NCBI GenBank assembly: GCA_900756605.1
Contig: CAAEKX010000394.1
Span: 1 to 14,638, forward strand
From: Coriobacteriia bacterium
Lineage (GTDB): Bacteria > Actinomycetota > Coriobacteriia > Coriobacteriales > QAMH01
Direction: 5' to 3'
DNA: 14,638 nucleotides
In this document: positions 1 to 6,792 of the stretch, piece by piece
Layout of the letters: every line of letters starts with the position of its first letter
Numbering within the stretch: position 1 is the first letter of the stretch
Translations under genes and position numbers: made by a program
The notes under the pieces: model-generated
Seen by the model: only the letters and a program-made list of their open reading frames with translations
Told to the model about the DNA's origin: nothing
Database searches by the model: none

Positions 1-1440
1 CCCGCCGCCATCCAGTGGGGCGTCGCCCTCGACCAGCAGACCGGCGGTCAGCAGGCCGCGCACGCCGTGACGGCGCTGTGGTGCATCACCGGCAATCTGG
101 ACATCCCCGGTGGCAACGTCATCGGTCAGGCATGCTGGGGCATCGAGCAGCCCAACTGGACGGGCACCTGGGGTTATGACGAGCTTTTGACCGAGGAGGA
201 AGCTGCCAAGCGCATCGGCGTCGAGCGTTACCCGATGTTCGCCGTCGGCTTCAAGAATCTCTCGTCCAATGCGACGATCGAGGCCTGGCAACGCGGCGAG
301 GTACCCATCCACGCGGCGTACTTCGCCACCAACAACTTCCTCGCCACCATGGGCGCGCAGGCCGAGCAGCAGCTCGAGTGGTACAAGCAGATCGACTTCT
401 GCGTGTTCCAGGACCTGTTCATGACACCGACCATGATGGCCCTGGCGGACGTGGTCCTTCCGGCCGCCACCTACGAGGAGCGCAACGGCTTCGGCGGCCT
501 CAACCCGTACCGCATCAGCTGCATCAACAAGGCCATCGAGCCGGTCGGCGAGACCAAGGCCGACAACACCATCTTCCTCGAGCTCGGCAAGCGCCTCGTG
601 AAGGCTCTTCGTCCGCAGAACGAGGACATTGCCTGGCCTTGGGACAGCGTCGAGGAGATGTGGGATTACGCGCTCGAGGACGGCGGCTTCACCTGGGAGG
701 AGCTGCGCGAGGCCACCTGGAAGTACCCCGAGTTCGAGTACCGCAAGTACGAGAAGGGCCTTCTGCGTCCAGACGGCCAGCCTGGTTTCTCCACCGAGAC
801 GGGCCGCGCCGAGATCTACTCCATGGTCTTCCACCACACCAGCTGGTCCGGTCTCGATCCGCTGCCGAGCTACGTCGAGCCCGTCGAGAGCCCGTACTCC
901 AACCCGGATGCGCTCAAGGAGCTGCCCTACATCGTTACCTCCGGCGCCCGCGTGCCCCACTTCTTCCACTCCGAGCAGCGCCAGGTGAAGAAGCTGCGCG
1001 CGCTGCATCCCGACCCGCTCTGCTACATCCACCCGGAGACTGCTGCCAAGCACGGCATCGAGGAAGGCGACTGGATGTGGCTCGAGAACCAGCACGGCAA
1101 GTGCAAGTACAAGGCGAAGTTCGACGAGAACTACGACCCGCGTGTCATGCAGTGCGACCACGGCTGGTGGTTCCCCGAGCGCAAGGACCAGGCCGAGGAG
1201 AACGTCGAGGACGAGAAGGCCGGCCTGTTCGGTGTCTTCGAGAGCCAGATCAACAACCTCGTCCCCTTTGATGCGGGCGTGTCCGGCTTCGGGTCCAACT
1301 ACAAGTCCATGATGTGCCGGATCTACAAGGACGGGGAGACGCCGGCCCCGCTGACCGTCGGCATTCCCGATCCCGGCGCGAAGGATGACCCCACGGCCGA
1401 CAGCGTGGACATCGACACCGACGACCGTCCCATCGCGTAA
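1..1440 (+). CDS. Molybdopterin oxidoreductase (DMSO reductase family), 3' part; 5' end outside window
   Basis: The frame is open from base 1, giving 479 C-terminal residues and a TAA stop. The fragment aligns by eye with the complete paralogue at 11083-13551 from about its residue 381 on: both share the TGNLD-[IV]-PGG stretch, the FMTPT...AD-[IV]-VLP segment, RKYEKGL-[LM]-RPDGQPGF, the FFHSE-x-RQ motif and HGWWFPE. These are the C-terminal part of the catalytic body and the molybdopterin-dinucleotide-binding domain (roughly residues 295-430 here). About 380 residues, with the FeS site and Mo-ligand loop, lie upstream of the window. The last ~35 residues form an acidic tail (rich in Asp, Pro, Thr) that the paralogue lacks. 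The ferredoxin gene follows after 16 bp, so the two probably form an enzyme complex. Family assignment is firm; reaction and substrate are unknown. Layout suggests reduction or dehydroxylation of a small organic molecule (inference). Confidence 0.93.
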   Translation, partial: PAAIQWGVALDQQTGGQQAAHAVTALWCITGNLDIPGGNVIGQACWGIEQPNWTGTWGYDELLTEEEAAKRIGVERYPMFAVGFKNLSSNATIEAWQRGEVPIHAAYFATNNFLATMGAQAEQQLEWYKQIDFCVFQDLFMTPTMMALADVVLPAATYEERNGFGGLNPYRISCINKAIEPVGETKADNTIFLELGKRLVKALRPQNEDIAWPWDSVEEMWDYALEDGGFTWEELREATWKYPEFEYRKYEKGLLRPDGQPGFSTETGRAEIYSMVFHHTSWSGLDPLPSYVEPVESPYSNPDALKELPYIVTSGARVPHFFHSEQRQVKKLRALHPDPLCYIHPETAAKHGIEEGDWMWLENQHGKCKYKAKFDENYDPRVMQCDHGWWFPERKDQAEENVEDEKAGLFGVFESQINNLVPFDAGVSGFGSNYKSMMCRIYKDGETPAPLTVGIPDPGAKDDPTADSVDIDTDDRPIA

Positions 1441-1456
1441 GGAGAGGAAAGCGACC

Positions 1457-1795
1457 ATGGCACACGAAGGAATTTTCGTCGACTACAACTACTGCACGGG
1501 CTGCGAGGCGTGCGTGCTCGCCTGCCAGCAGGAGAAGGGGTACTCCGAGAAGGAGTTCGGCATCACCATCACCCAGCTCGGCCCCCTGGCGATTGACGCG
1601 TCGAAGAAGCACTACGACTTCGACTTCATCCCCCAGTTCACCGAGTGGTGCGACCTGTGCGAGAGCCGCACCGCCAAGGGCAAGAAGCCGAGCTGCGTGC
1701 AGCATTGCCAGGCGCAATGCCTCGAGTGGGGGCCGGTGGAGGAGCTGGCCGCCAGGATCGACTCGCCCAAGCAGATGATCGTCGCCATCAAGTAG
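1457..1795 (+). CDS. Short two-cluster [4Fe-4S] ferredoxin, electron-transfer partner of the molybdoenzyme
   Basis: 112 aa. The ATG at 1457 is chosen because AAGGAGAGG, overlapping the previous stop codon, lies about 9 nt upstream. Cys13-x2-Cys16-x2-Cys19-x3-Cys23 is a classic [4Fe-4S] motif. A second group, Cys65-x2-Cys68-x11-Cys80-x3-Cys84, plus Cys88, resembles part of a DmsB-type iron-sulfur subunit. At 112 aa it is about half the usual DmsB length and can hold only two clusters. No signal peptide or membrane segment is present, so it should be cytoplasmic. It probably carries electrons to the adjacent molybdenum cofactor. It is clearly homologous to the ferredoxin at 13551-13913: both share VDYxYCTGC, PSCVxHCQA and a GPV-[DE]-ELA tail. 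Confidence 0.93.
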   Translation: MAHEGIFVDYNYCTGCEACVLACQQEKGYSEKEFGITITQLGPLAIDASKKHYDFDFIPQFTEWCDLCESRTAKGKKPSCVQHCQAQCLEWGPVEELAARIDSPKQMIVAIK

Positions 1796-1812
1796 GCATC
1801 ACATACGGGAAT

Positions 1813-1907
1813 AAGCCGGAAGCACACCCCCAATCCCTCCAAGCTGCGAACCGGCTTTCCATAGCAAACCCCAAGCCCGCCAGTTTGATTTCCTGGCGGG
1901 CAAGGGG
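1813..1907 (+). promoter_or_regulatory. Intercistronic region with two predicted RNA stems
   Basis: The 136-bp gap between the ferredoxin and the small ORF holds a 7-bp inverted repeat, AAGCCGG (1813-1819) with CCGGCTT (1851-1857). It also holds a perfect 9-bp stem, GCCCGCCAG (1875-1883) with CTGGCGGGC (1893-1901), loop 9 nt. The second stem is extended across a symmetric AA/AA internal loop by CCCC (1869-1872) and GGGG (1904-1907). No T-run follows, so it is not an obvious intrinsic terminator. An mRNA-processing or stability hairpin, or an attenuator separating expression of the oxidoreductase from the downstream genes, is more likely (inference). Confidence 0.5.
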
Positions 1908-1931
1908 AAAAACGAAAGGAAGGTAAGACCC

Positions 1932-2111
1932 ATGAGCATGGAAGACATCGTAGAACGTCTCGATCACGTTGACGTGAGGGCTCCGCGCAAGTTCAGTCAC
2001 ACGGTGACGGCTGCCGAGCGTGAGCAGGGCCGCATCGACTGGCGCGTACGCTGCTCCGAAAACATGGAGAAGATGAAGAAGCACATCGTCAACGACATCT
2101 ACCAGAAGTAA
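1932..2111 (+). CDS. Small hypothetical protein (59 aa) between ferredoxin and amidohydrolase-like gene
   Basis: An ATG at 1932 is preceded at 8 nt by AAAGGAAGG (1915-1923) and runs 59 codons to TAA. The predicted protein begins MSMEDIVERLDHVDV and ends MKKHIVNDIYQK. It is highly charged (about 12 Lys/Arg and 11 Asp/Glu), with one Cys, no signal peptide and no membrane segment, so it is probably soluble and largely helical. The next gene starts 52 bp downstream with its own strong ribosome site. Coding is supported by the good ribosome site, C/G-rich third positions like the neighbours, and its place in an otherwise dense operon. I do not recognise a family. A small subunit, assembly factor or partner of the neighbouring protein is possible but unproven. 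Confidence 0.75.
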   Translation: MSMEDIVERLDHVDVRAPRKFSHTVTAAEREQGRIDWRVRCSENMEKMKKHIVNDIYQK

Positions 2112-2163
2112 GGCAAAGCGGACGCACATCGTTGCGTACGCGTATCGAAAAGGAGGAGAAAGA

Positions 2164-3222
2164 ATGGAAGATTTCAAGGTAATCGACGACAACATGCACT
2201 TCCTGCCGACGGACTTGTTCACCAACGAAAAGGTCCTGAACGGGTTCCTGTATTCGGCACCCATCACCTTCGGCATCAAGACCTACGTGACCAAGACCCC
2301 CGATGGCAAGCATGACCAGGTCGTCGTGGCCACCGAGGACGGCCAGGAGATCCTAAACTACGTCGAGGGCGACTACACTCTCGAGGCTAAGATCCAGGCC
2401 ATGGACGAGGTCGGCGTCGACATCGCCATGCTGCGCATGCCCGTGTGGCAGGAGTGGCTGCCGCTCGAGATCTGCAAGATCGTGAACGATCAGACCGCCG
2501 ACATGTGCAAGAAGTCCGAGGGTCGTCTCGTCGCCAACGCCGTCGTGCCTCCCTGGGGTCGCCCCGAGGACGTCGACGAACTCAAGCGCTGCATGAACGA
2601 CCTCGGCATGGTGGGCGTCCAGCTTGCCTGCGCCTATGGCAACAAGTTCCTCGACGATGACCTGTTCAAGCCGTACATGAAGTACATCAACGACCACAAG
2701 ATCCCGGCTGTTATCCATCACACGCCCGGTCAGAACGTCTTCCAGATGTTCCAGGACTACACGCCGCTGCGCCGCGAGCTCGGCCGCATCACCGTCCAGG
2801 CCGTTGCCGTCGGTCGTGAGCTCTATTCGGGCATGTTCGACGAGTTCCCCGACCTGAAGTTCGTCCACACCATGTTCGGCGGCAACTGGTTCGCCCTGCA
2901 GAGCCTGCTCGCCCCGCATGTCTCGGTGAAGAAGAAGGAGGCCATGAACCGTCTGGCCACCAACATCAGCCGCGAGGACTACTTCCGCTACCTCAAGAAC
3001 AACATCTACTTCGACTCGACGCATCCCATGAGCTGGTCGAAGGAGGAGTTGGAGTGTGCAGTGCAGGTCTGCGGTGCCGACCACATCCTGCTCGGCTCTT
3101 CGTTCCCCGTGTTCTACGAGTGGATGGCCCGCTCCGTGGGTGCCATCAACGCGCTGGACATCGACGAAGAGGATCGCAAGCTCATCCTCGGCGGCAACGC
3201 CGCGCGTCTGTTCAACCTGTAA
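2164..3222 (+). CDS. Amidohydrolase-2 (ACMSD-like TIM-barrel) family protein with degenerate metal site
   Basis: 352 aa; start fixed by AGGAGGAG (2151-2158). The fold family is shown by the N-terminal VIDDNMH, the VGVD-IAMLRMP strand (residues 83-93), P-AVIHHTPGQ (181-190), FPDLKFVHTMFGG (228-240), NNIYFDS (279-285) and HILLGSSFP (307-315), followed by a C-terminal GGNAARLFNL. Active members use an HxH pair, two further His and an Asp to bind metal. Here the first His of HxH is Asn10 (His12 kept), the usual GSDFP Asp is Ser313, and the position before xGG is Met237, with His235 two residues earlier. His185/His186 remain. Family members include decarboxylases of hydroxybenzoates and hydrolases, but this one may not bind a catalytic metal in the standard way. 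It lies in the molybdoenzyme operon, 34 bp before the transporter. Fold is confident; activity is unknown. Confidence 0.88.
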   Translation: MEDFKVIDDNMHFLPTDLFTNEKVLNGFLYSAPITFGIKTYVTKTPDGKHDQVVVATEDGQEILNYVEGDYTLEAKIQAMDEVGVDIAMLRMPVWQEWLPLEICKIVNDQTADMCKKSEGRLVANAVVPPWGRPEDVDELKRCMNDLGMVGVQLACAYGNKFLDDDLFKPYMKYINDHKIPAVIHHTPGQNVFQMFQDYTPLRRELGRITVQAVAVGRELYSGMFDEFPDLKFVHTMFGGNWFALQSLLAPHVSVKKKEAMNRLATNISREDYFRYLKNNIYFDSTHPMSWSKEELECAVQVCGADHILLGSSFPVFYEWMARSVGAINALDIDEEDRKLILGGNAARLFNL

Positions 3223-3256
3223 GCGATAGCGCATCGATCCCAAGGAGGGAAAGAAA

Positions 3257-4594
3257 ATGAGCAATCCCAACGCAGTCGCCGCAGCAGATGCCCCGATGAA
3301 GACCCCTGGCTATGCCTGGCCGTGCCTCATCGTATCCCTGCTGTGCGCCGTGAGCATCGTGTTCGCCTGGCAGTGGCTGCCCGGCGTGACCTTCCCGGTG
3401 TTCTCCGGCTGGGAGGCGGGCATCAATCCGACCTTCCAGGCTCCCATGATGGCCAACGTCATGGGCCTCGTGCCCATCGGCGCCCTCATCATGGCGTTTC
3501 CGACGTCCATCCTGGTGCGCAAGTGGGGCCCCAAGATGGCAACGTGCACGGGCATGATCCTGGCAATCGTCGGCCAGATCATCTGCTCGGTTTTCGCCGC
3601 CACCGACTTCACGGTGTTCCTCGCCGGCCGCTTCATCCTCGGCCTGGGTCTGTCGACCACCGTCGTCGCCGGCCCGACCTGCGTGTCGGTGTGGTTCCCG
3701 CATGGCACCCGTGGCCGCGCCATGGCAATCTGGTCCACTTGGGCTCCCATCGGCATCTTTACCATCAACGCCATCAGCTCGAGCGTGCTCGGTGCCGTCG
3801 GTGGTGACATGACGATGTTCCTGTGGATCTGGGCCATCGTCATGGTCGTCATCCTTGTGCTGTTCTTCCTCGTGTTCCGCGAGCCGAAGGGCGACGAGGT
3901 GTCCGAGGTCAGCCCCGAGCGCAAGAGCTTCCGCGAGGTCCTGCCCCTGTTCAAGAGTCGTCAGCTGTGGTGCCTCATCATCATGTTCGCGATCTTCAAC
4001 TACATGAACTACGCCTTCAGCCAGTACCTCAAGACGTGGCTGCAGCTCTCCACCAACGCCGGTGGCATGGGTTGGGACGTCGGCATGGCCGGCATCCTCG
4101 GTGGCCTCATCTGTGCGTGCGGCGCGTTGGCCCCGCTCGGTGGCTTCATCCTGGACAAGACGCCCAAGCACCTGAAGTACATCTGCGTCATTGCGGGCAT
4201 CACGTCGCTGACCATCTGCTGCGCGCTCGCGTTCCATAACAGCGTCCCAATGTTCATCGCCTACGTGCTGTTCTTCTGCATCGGCAACATGTTCCTGAAC
4301 GGCTGCTGCCGGCCCATGGTCCCCAGCTACGTCTTCAAGGGCGGCGCGACGGCAGTCGGCCTGGGACTCTCGTTCCTGACCATCGGCCAGTACATCGGCC
4401 AGATTCCGACGAGCTACGTCATGCACAACTTCGTCGATTCCATGGCGTTTGGCATGACCGATCCGATGCTGGCGTTCTGGGCGCTCGTGCCCGTCGGCGT
4501 CATCGGCATCCTGTTCAGCCTCGGCATGAAGCCGAGCAAGCCCAAGGGCGGCGAGGGCGCTGGCAAGCCGCAAGGTGCCCCTGAAGGCAAGTAG
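3257..4594 (+). CDS. Major facilitator superfamily transporter
   Basis: 445 aa, start supported by AAGGAGG (3242-3248). The protein is strongly hydrophobic with about 12 membrane spans; the first covers roughly residues 20-40, and a hydrophilic central loop (FREPKGDEVSEVSPERKS, about residues 211-228) separates two six-helix halves. MFS signatures are visible in the loop after span 2 (LVRKWGPKMAT) and in the span 4-5 region (AGRFILGLGLS, WFPHGTRGRAMAIWSTWAPIG). The C-terminus is a short Lys/Gly-rich tail. It is a paralogue of the carrier at 7565-9157. Its position behind the molybdoenzyme, ferredoxin and amidohydrolase-like genes suggests it moves the substrate or product of that pathway across the cytoplasmic membrane. 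Substrate unknown. Confidence 0.92.
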   Translation: MSNPNAVAAADAPMKTPGYAWPCLIVSLLCAVSIVFAWQWLPGVTFPVFSGWEAGINPTFQAPMMANVMGLVPIGALIMAFPTSILVRKWGPKMATCTGMILAIVGQIICSVFAATDFTVFLAGRFILGLGLSTTVVAGPTCVSVWFPHGTRGRAMAIWSTWAPIGIFTINAISSSVLGAVGGDMTMFLWIWAIVMVVILVLFFLVFREPKGDEVSEVSPERKSFREVLPLFKSRQLWCLIIMFAIFNYMNYAFSQYLKTWLQLSTNAGGMGWDVGMAGILGGLICACGALAPLGGFILDKTPKHLKYICVIAGITSLTICCALAFHNSVPMFIAYVLFFCIGNMFLNGCCRPMVPSYVFKGGATAVGLGLSFLTIGQYIGQIPTSYVMHNFVDSMAFGMTDPMLAFWALVPVGVIGILFSLGMKPSKPKGGEGAGKPQGAPEGK

Positions 4595-4692
4595 GCACCG
4601 GGCTTGGTTGCGAGGGCGTCGTCCAAAGCCGATGGCGCCCTTACAAATAAAGGGTACGTACGGATACGAATGTAGAGAGAGGATCCACCATC

Positions 4693-5136
4693 ATGAAGAA
4701 TTCTATGAAGAAGCTCGTCACCATCCTCCTGGCAGCGTGCGTTGGTTGCCTGTGCTTTGCCGGTATCGTGGGTTGCTCCTCGGATAACTCCGCCAGCAGC
4801 TCGGGTAGCGCATCCGCCTCGAAGTCCGACCCGACCAAGGCCGAGGGCGACGCTCGCTACTATGCGGGCGAGTGGGTCTCCAAGTCTGAGATCGTTCCCG
4901 GTCAGGGCGAGGTCGCGACCGAGCAGTACAAGATCATCATGAATGCCGACGGTACGTTTGACGTGCAGGACAACGGTACGTCCATCCTCACCGGAACGTG
5001 GGAGGCTCAGTCCGCGACGGCCGGTACCGCCAAGACCTCTGACGGACAGGAAGTCCGTCTCGAGATTGCCGGCGGCTCGAAGCTCATCTTCGACGGCAGC
5101 CAGTCGGGTGTGAAGAAGATCATCTGCGTGCGCTAG
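4693..5136 (+). CDS. Small secreted lipoprotein, lipocalin-like beta domain
   Basis: 147 aa. It begins with a Lys-rich n-region, a hydrophobic core and an IVGC lipobox, so Cys28 should be lipidated and the protein anchored outside the cytoplasmic membrane. A Ser/Ala/Lys linker (about residues 29-52) leads to a compact beta-rich domain with a GEWV opening, NADGTFDV and a TGTWEAQ strand, a pattern shared with small lipocalin-like or META-like actinobacterial lipoproteins. The start at 4693 has GAGAGAGGA about 9-15 nt upstream; Met5 (4705) is a possible alternative. The 98-bp gap before it contains a weak promoter-like pair (TTACAA at 4641, TACGAA at 4665), so it may be transcribed with the transporter gene or separately. 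A terminator follows. Ligand capture for the transporter is only a guess. Confidence 0.85.
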   Translation: MKNSMKKLVTILLAACVGCLCFAGIVGCSSDNSASSSGSASASKSDPTKAEGDARYYAGEWVSKSEIVPGQGEVATEQYKIIMNADGTFDVQDNGTSILTGTWEAQSATAGTAKTSDGQEVRLEIAGGSKLIFDGSQSGVKKIICVR

Positions 5137-5163
5137 CCCGCGAAGATCGACATCGATTCCATC

Positions 5164-5205
5164 GCCCGCAGAGGATTCGTACCCTTCCTCTGCGGGCATT
5201 CCTAT
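5164..5205 (+). terminator. Intrinsic terminator closing the left operon
   Basis: A perfect 12-bp stem, GCCCGCAGAGGA (5164-5175) with TCCTCTGCGGGC (5186-5197), encloses a 10-nt loop and is followed by a moderately T-rich ATTCCTATT. It lies 27 bp past the lipoprotein stop, so it probably ends the left operon. The weak T-run leaves some doubt about efficiency. Confidence 0.75.
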
Positions 5206-5247
5206 TGTGGGTACCAAGACGACAGACGAGGGATCGGAGGTAGCGCC

Positions 5248-5841
5248 ATGGGGCTCTTCACGAAGGAATGCGCCGTCTGCGGACGCGAGAGCTTCGGAAT
5301 AAACTGCGCTCCGCTGGGCGAAGGCCGGTTCCTGTGCGCCGCATGTGACCGCATCGTGCGTCGGTACGTGAAAGAGAGCACCGGGCGCACGTTCGCACCG
5401 CCCGCCCGGATGTTTTCCCTCGACACGCTGCGCGCCATCGTCGCAGGTGAGACGCCGTCTCTCGAGCTGCCCGGCGATGACGCTGTCGACGATGCCTTCG
5501 TCGCCACGGGCGCCGTGGGCACCTTTGCCCGCTACAACGACCGCACGCGTGAGCTCCTCATCTGTCCCATCCGCGATGTCACCGGCATGGAGGTCCATGA
5601 GGGCGGCCAGGTCATCGCCTATGACGACATCGTCTCACTTGAGGTCCTCGATGACGGCGAGCCCGTCGCGTCCAAGCCCCAGGGTCGCTGCTCGAGTCTC
5701 GTGGTCGGGCTCGTGTTGAGTGACGGTTCGCATCGTGACATTCCGTTTATCTCCAGCCCGCAAAATCGCAAGAGCTTTGTCTACGCGCACACATTGGAGC
5801 AAGCCCGCTTTCTCGCGGCGCATCTTGACGAGATGCGCTGA
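5248..5841 (+). CDS. Zinc-ribbon protein with C-terminal PH-like beta domain (DUF4428-like)
   Basis: 197 aa; start supported by GGAGG about 8 nt upstream (5236-5240). The N-terminus has Cys8-x2-Cys11 and Cys30-x2-Cys33, a probable treble-clef or zinc-ribbon site of the DUF4428 type. The middle (residues ~50-85) is helical and acidic. The C-terminal half (GTFARYNDRTRELLICP, VIAYDDIVSLEVLDDGE, then a strand and a SFVYAHTLEQARFLAAHLDEM helix) looks like the small PH-like domain often attached to such zinc ribbons, where the YDDIVS-type segment is typical. No membrane segment. It stands alone between a terminator and the AT-richer module, and has the base composition of the resident genes rather than of that module. 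Function is unknown; family assignment rests on motif recognition only. Confidence 0.85.
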   Translation: MGLFTKECAVCGRESFGINCAPLGEGRFLCAACDRIVRRYVKESTGRTFAPPARMFSLDTLRAIVAGETPSLELPGDDAVDDAFVATGAVGTFARYNDRTRELLICPIRDVTGMEVHEGGQVIAYDDIVSLEVLDDGEPVASKPQGRCSSLVVGLVLSDGSHRDIPFISSPQNRKSFVYAHTLEQARFLAAHLDEMR

Positions 5842-5871
5842 CGATCCAAGCATATGGCTCTTTTAAAAACA

Positions 5872-5900
5872 TTGATGTGCCTGTGTCTGGCTGGTAAACT
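5872..5900 (+). promoter_or_regulatory. Predicted sigma70 promoter for the HTH-DUF3990 module
   Basis: TTGATG (5872-5877) and TAAACT (5895-5900) are separated by exactly 17 bp. Transcription would start near 5906-5908, inside the palindrome at 5902-5923 and upstream of the ATG at 5938. This argues for the 5938 start over the in-frame ATG at 5854, which lies upstream of the promoter. Confidence 0.6.
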
Positions 5901-5901
5901 C

Positions 5902-5923
5902 CTATGTAACATATGTTACATAG
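5902..5923. promoter_or_regulatory. Perfect 22-bp palindrome, likely autoregulatory operator
   Basis: The half-site CTATGTAACAT is followed directly by its exact reverse complement. The site covers the predicted transcription start, and the first gene encodes a helix-turn-helix domain. That arrangement is what an operator bound by a toxin-antitoxin regulator would show. Alternatively it could form an RNA stem at the 5' end of the leader. Confidence 0.7.
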
Positions 5924-5937
5924 AAGTTTGGACATAC

Positions 5938-6792
5938 ATGAAATACCACATCAAAGAGGATATCGAACTAACCCGTCACCTTCTTGGATGCAGTCTTGAG
6001 GAATTATCAAAGGGCATTGGCATCAGTCGCATGACCTTACATCGTTGGGACGTGGGTCGGGTTGTGCCGTCAGAGTCTGCTTTGAGCTCGTTTTATGAAT
6101 ATGCTTTCAATCGGGGCGTTCGGTTGAATCAGATTAAGGCTCAGCTCTATCGGGAAGACGCGCGTGCACCCCAAACGCTCCTGTTTCACGGTTCTAAATC
6201 TGGCATAGAAGGCAAGCTTCGTCTTGATGCTTCTCGTCGTAATACCGATTTTGGCCAGGGGTTCTATTGTGGCGAGACGTTGGATCAGGCTGCCATGTTT
6301 GTCTCTGACTTTGACAGAGCGTGCCTCTATATGATTTACCTCGACTCATCAGACATGAAGGAGAAGCGTTTTGTCGTCGATCAAGATTGGATGCTTACCA
6401 TTGCGTTGTTTCGGGGGCGGCTTTCAGAATATGCCGGTCATCCGCGCTTGATTGAATTGATGAAACGGGTGGACAGCGCCGACATCATCGTAGCTCCCAT
6501 TGCCGACAATCGCATGTATGAGGTAATCGACAGCTTTATCGCAGGTGAGATAACCGATGAGCAGTGTCGTCATTGTCTTTCGGCAACCGATTTGGGAAAT
6601 CAATATGTGCTTCGAAGCAAGCAGGCGCTTGAACATGTCCTCGTAATGGAGAAGTGCTTTCTATGCCCTTCCGAAAAGCGGCAATACATGATGCGAAGAG
6701 AGGAATCATCCTCAAATGGCATTGCCAAAGCCAAAGCCGCTCGTCGCCAATATCGTGGGCAGGGACTCTACATCGATGAGGTATTTTCGTGA
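5938..6792 (+). CDS. HTH domain fused to DUF3990 (ADP-ribosyltransferase-like) protein, putative toxin
   Basis: 284 aa from the ATG at 5938; no strong ribosome site is visible. Residues ~8-60 form an XRE-like helix-turn-helix (LEELSKGIGISRMTLHRWDVGR). The DUF3990 domain follows: LLFHGSKSGIEG (81-92), SRRNTDFGQGFYCGETLDQA (99-118), then IVAPIADNRMYEVIDSFIAGEIT, and finally TDLGNQYVLRSKQAL. His84 in FHGS and Tyr110 in FGQGFY fit the His and Tyr positions of ADP-ribosyltransferase-fold proteins, which suggests NAD-dependent modification of a target (inference). The C-terminal ~45 residues are basic. The gene overlaps its partner by GTGA, and both are visibly AT-richer than their surroundings. 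Most likely it is the toxin half of a toxin-antitoxin pair that carries its own DNA-binding domain. The target is unknown. Confidence 0.85.
   Translation: MKYHIKEDIELTRHLLGCSLEELSKGIGISRMTLHRWDVGRVVPSESALSSFYEYAFNRGVRLNQIKAQLYREDARAPQTLLFHGSKSGIEGKLRLDASRRNTDFGQGFYCGETLDQAAMFVSDFDRACLYMIYLDSSDMKEKRFVVDQDWMLTIALFRGRLSEYAGHPRLIELMKRVDSADIIVAPIADNRMYEVIDSFIAGEITDEQCRHCLSATDLGNQYVLRSKQALEHVLVMEKCFLCPSEKRQYMMRREESSSNGIAKAKAARRQYRGQGLYIDEVFS

Noticed and set aside
378..1271. 297-codon + strand frame inside the first molybdoenzyme
   Set aside because: It is an Arg/Pro/His-rich out-of-frame shadow without a ribosome site or family motifs.
1..1440. Naming the molybdoenzymes as a specific catechol dehydroxylase
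   Set aside because: The layout is similar, but substrate specificity in this family cannot be read from sequence motifs I can verify here.
3212..4573. 453-codon minus-strand frame opposite the first MFS transporter
   Set aside because: Its translation is a low-complexity His/Asp/Glu/Arg mixture, the mirror of membrane codons. The + strand gene is a clear MFS carrier.
4613..4641. Terminator between the MFS and lipoprotein genes (AGGGCG with CGCCCT)
   Set aside because: The stem is only 6 bp with a 17-nt loop and no T-run. Not strong enough to list.
5854..5937. N-terminal extension of the HTH-DUF3990 protein from the ATG at 5854
   Set aside because: This ATG lies upstream of the predicted promoter, and the extension would translate the palindrome. 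The ATG at 5938 fits the domain start.
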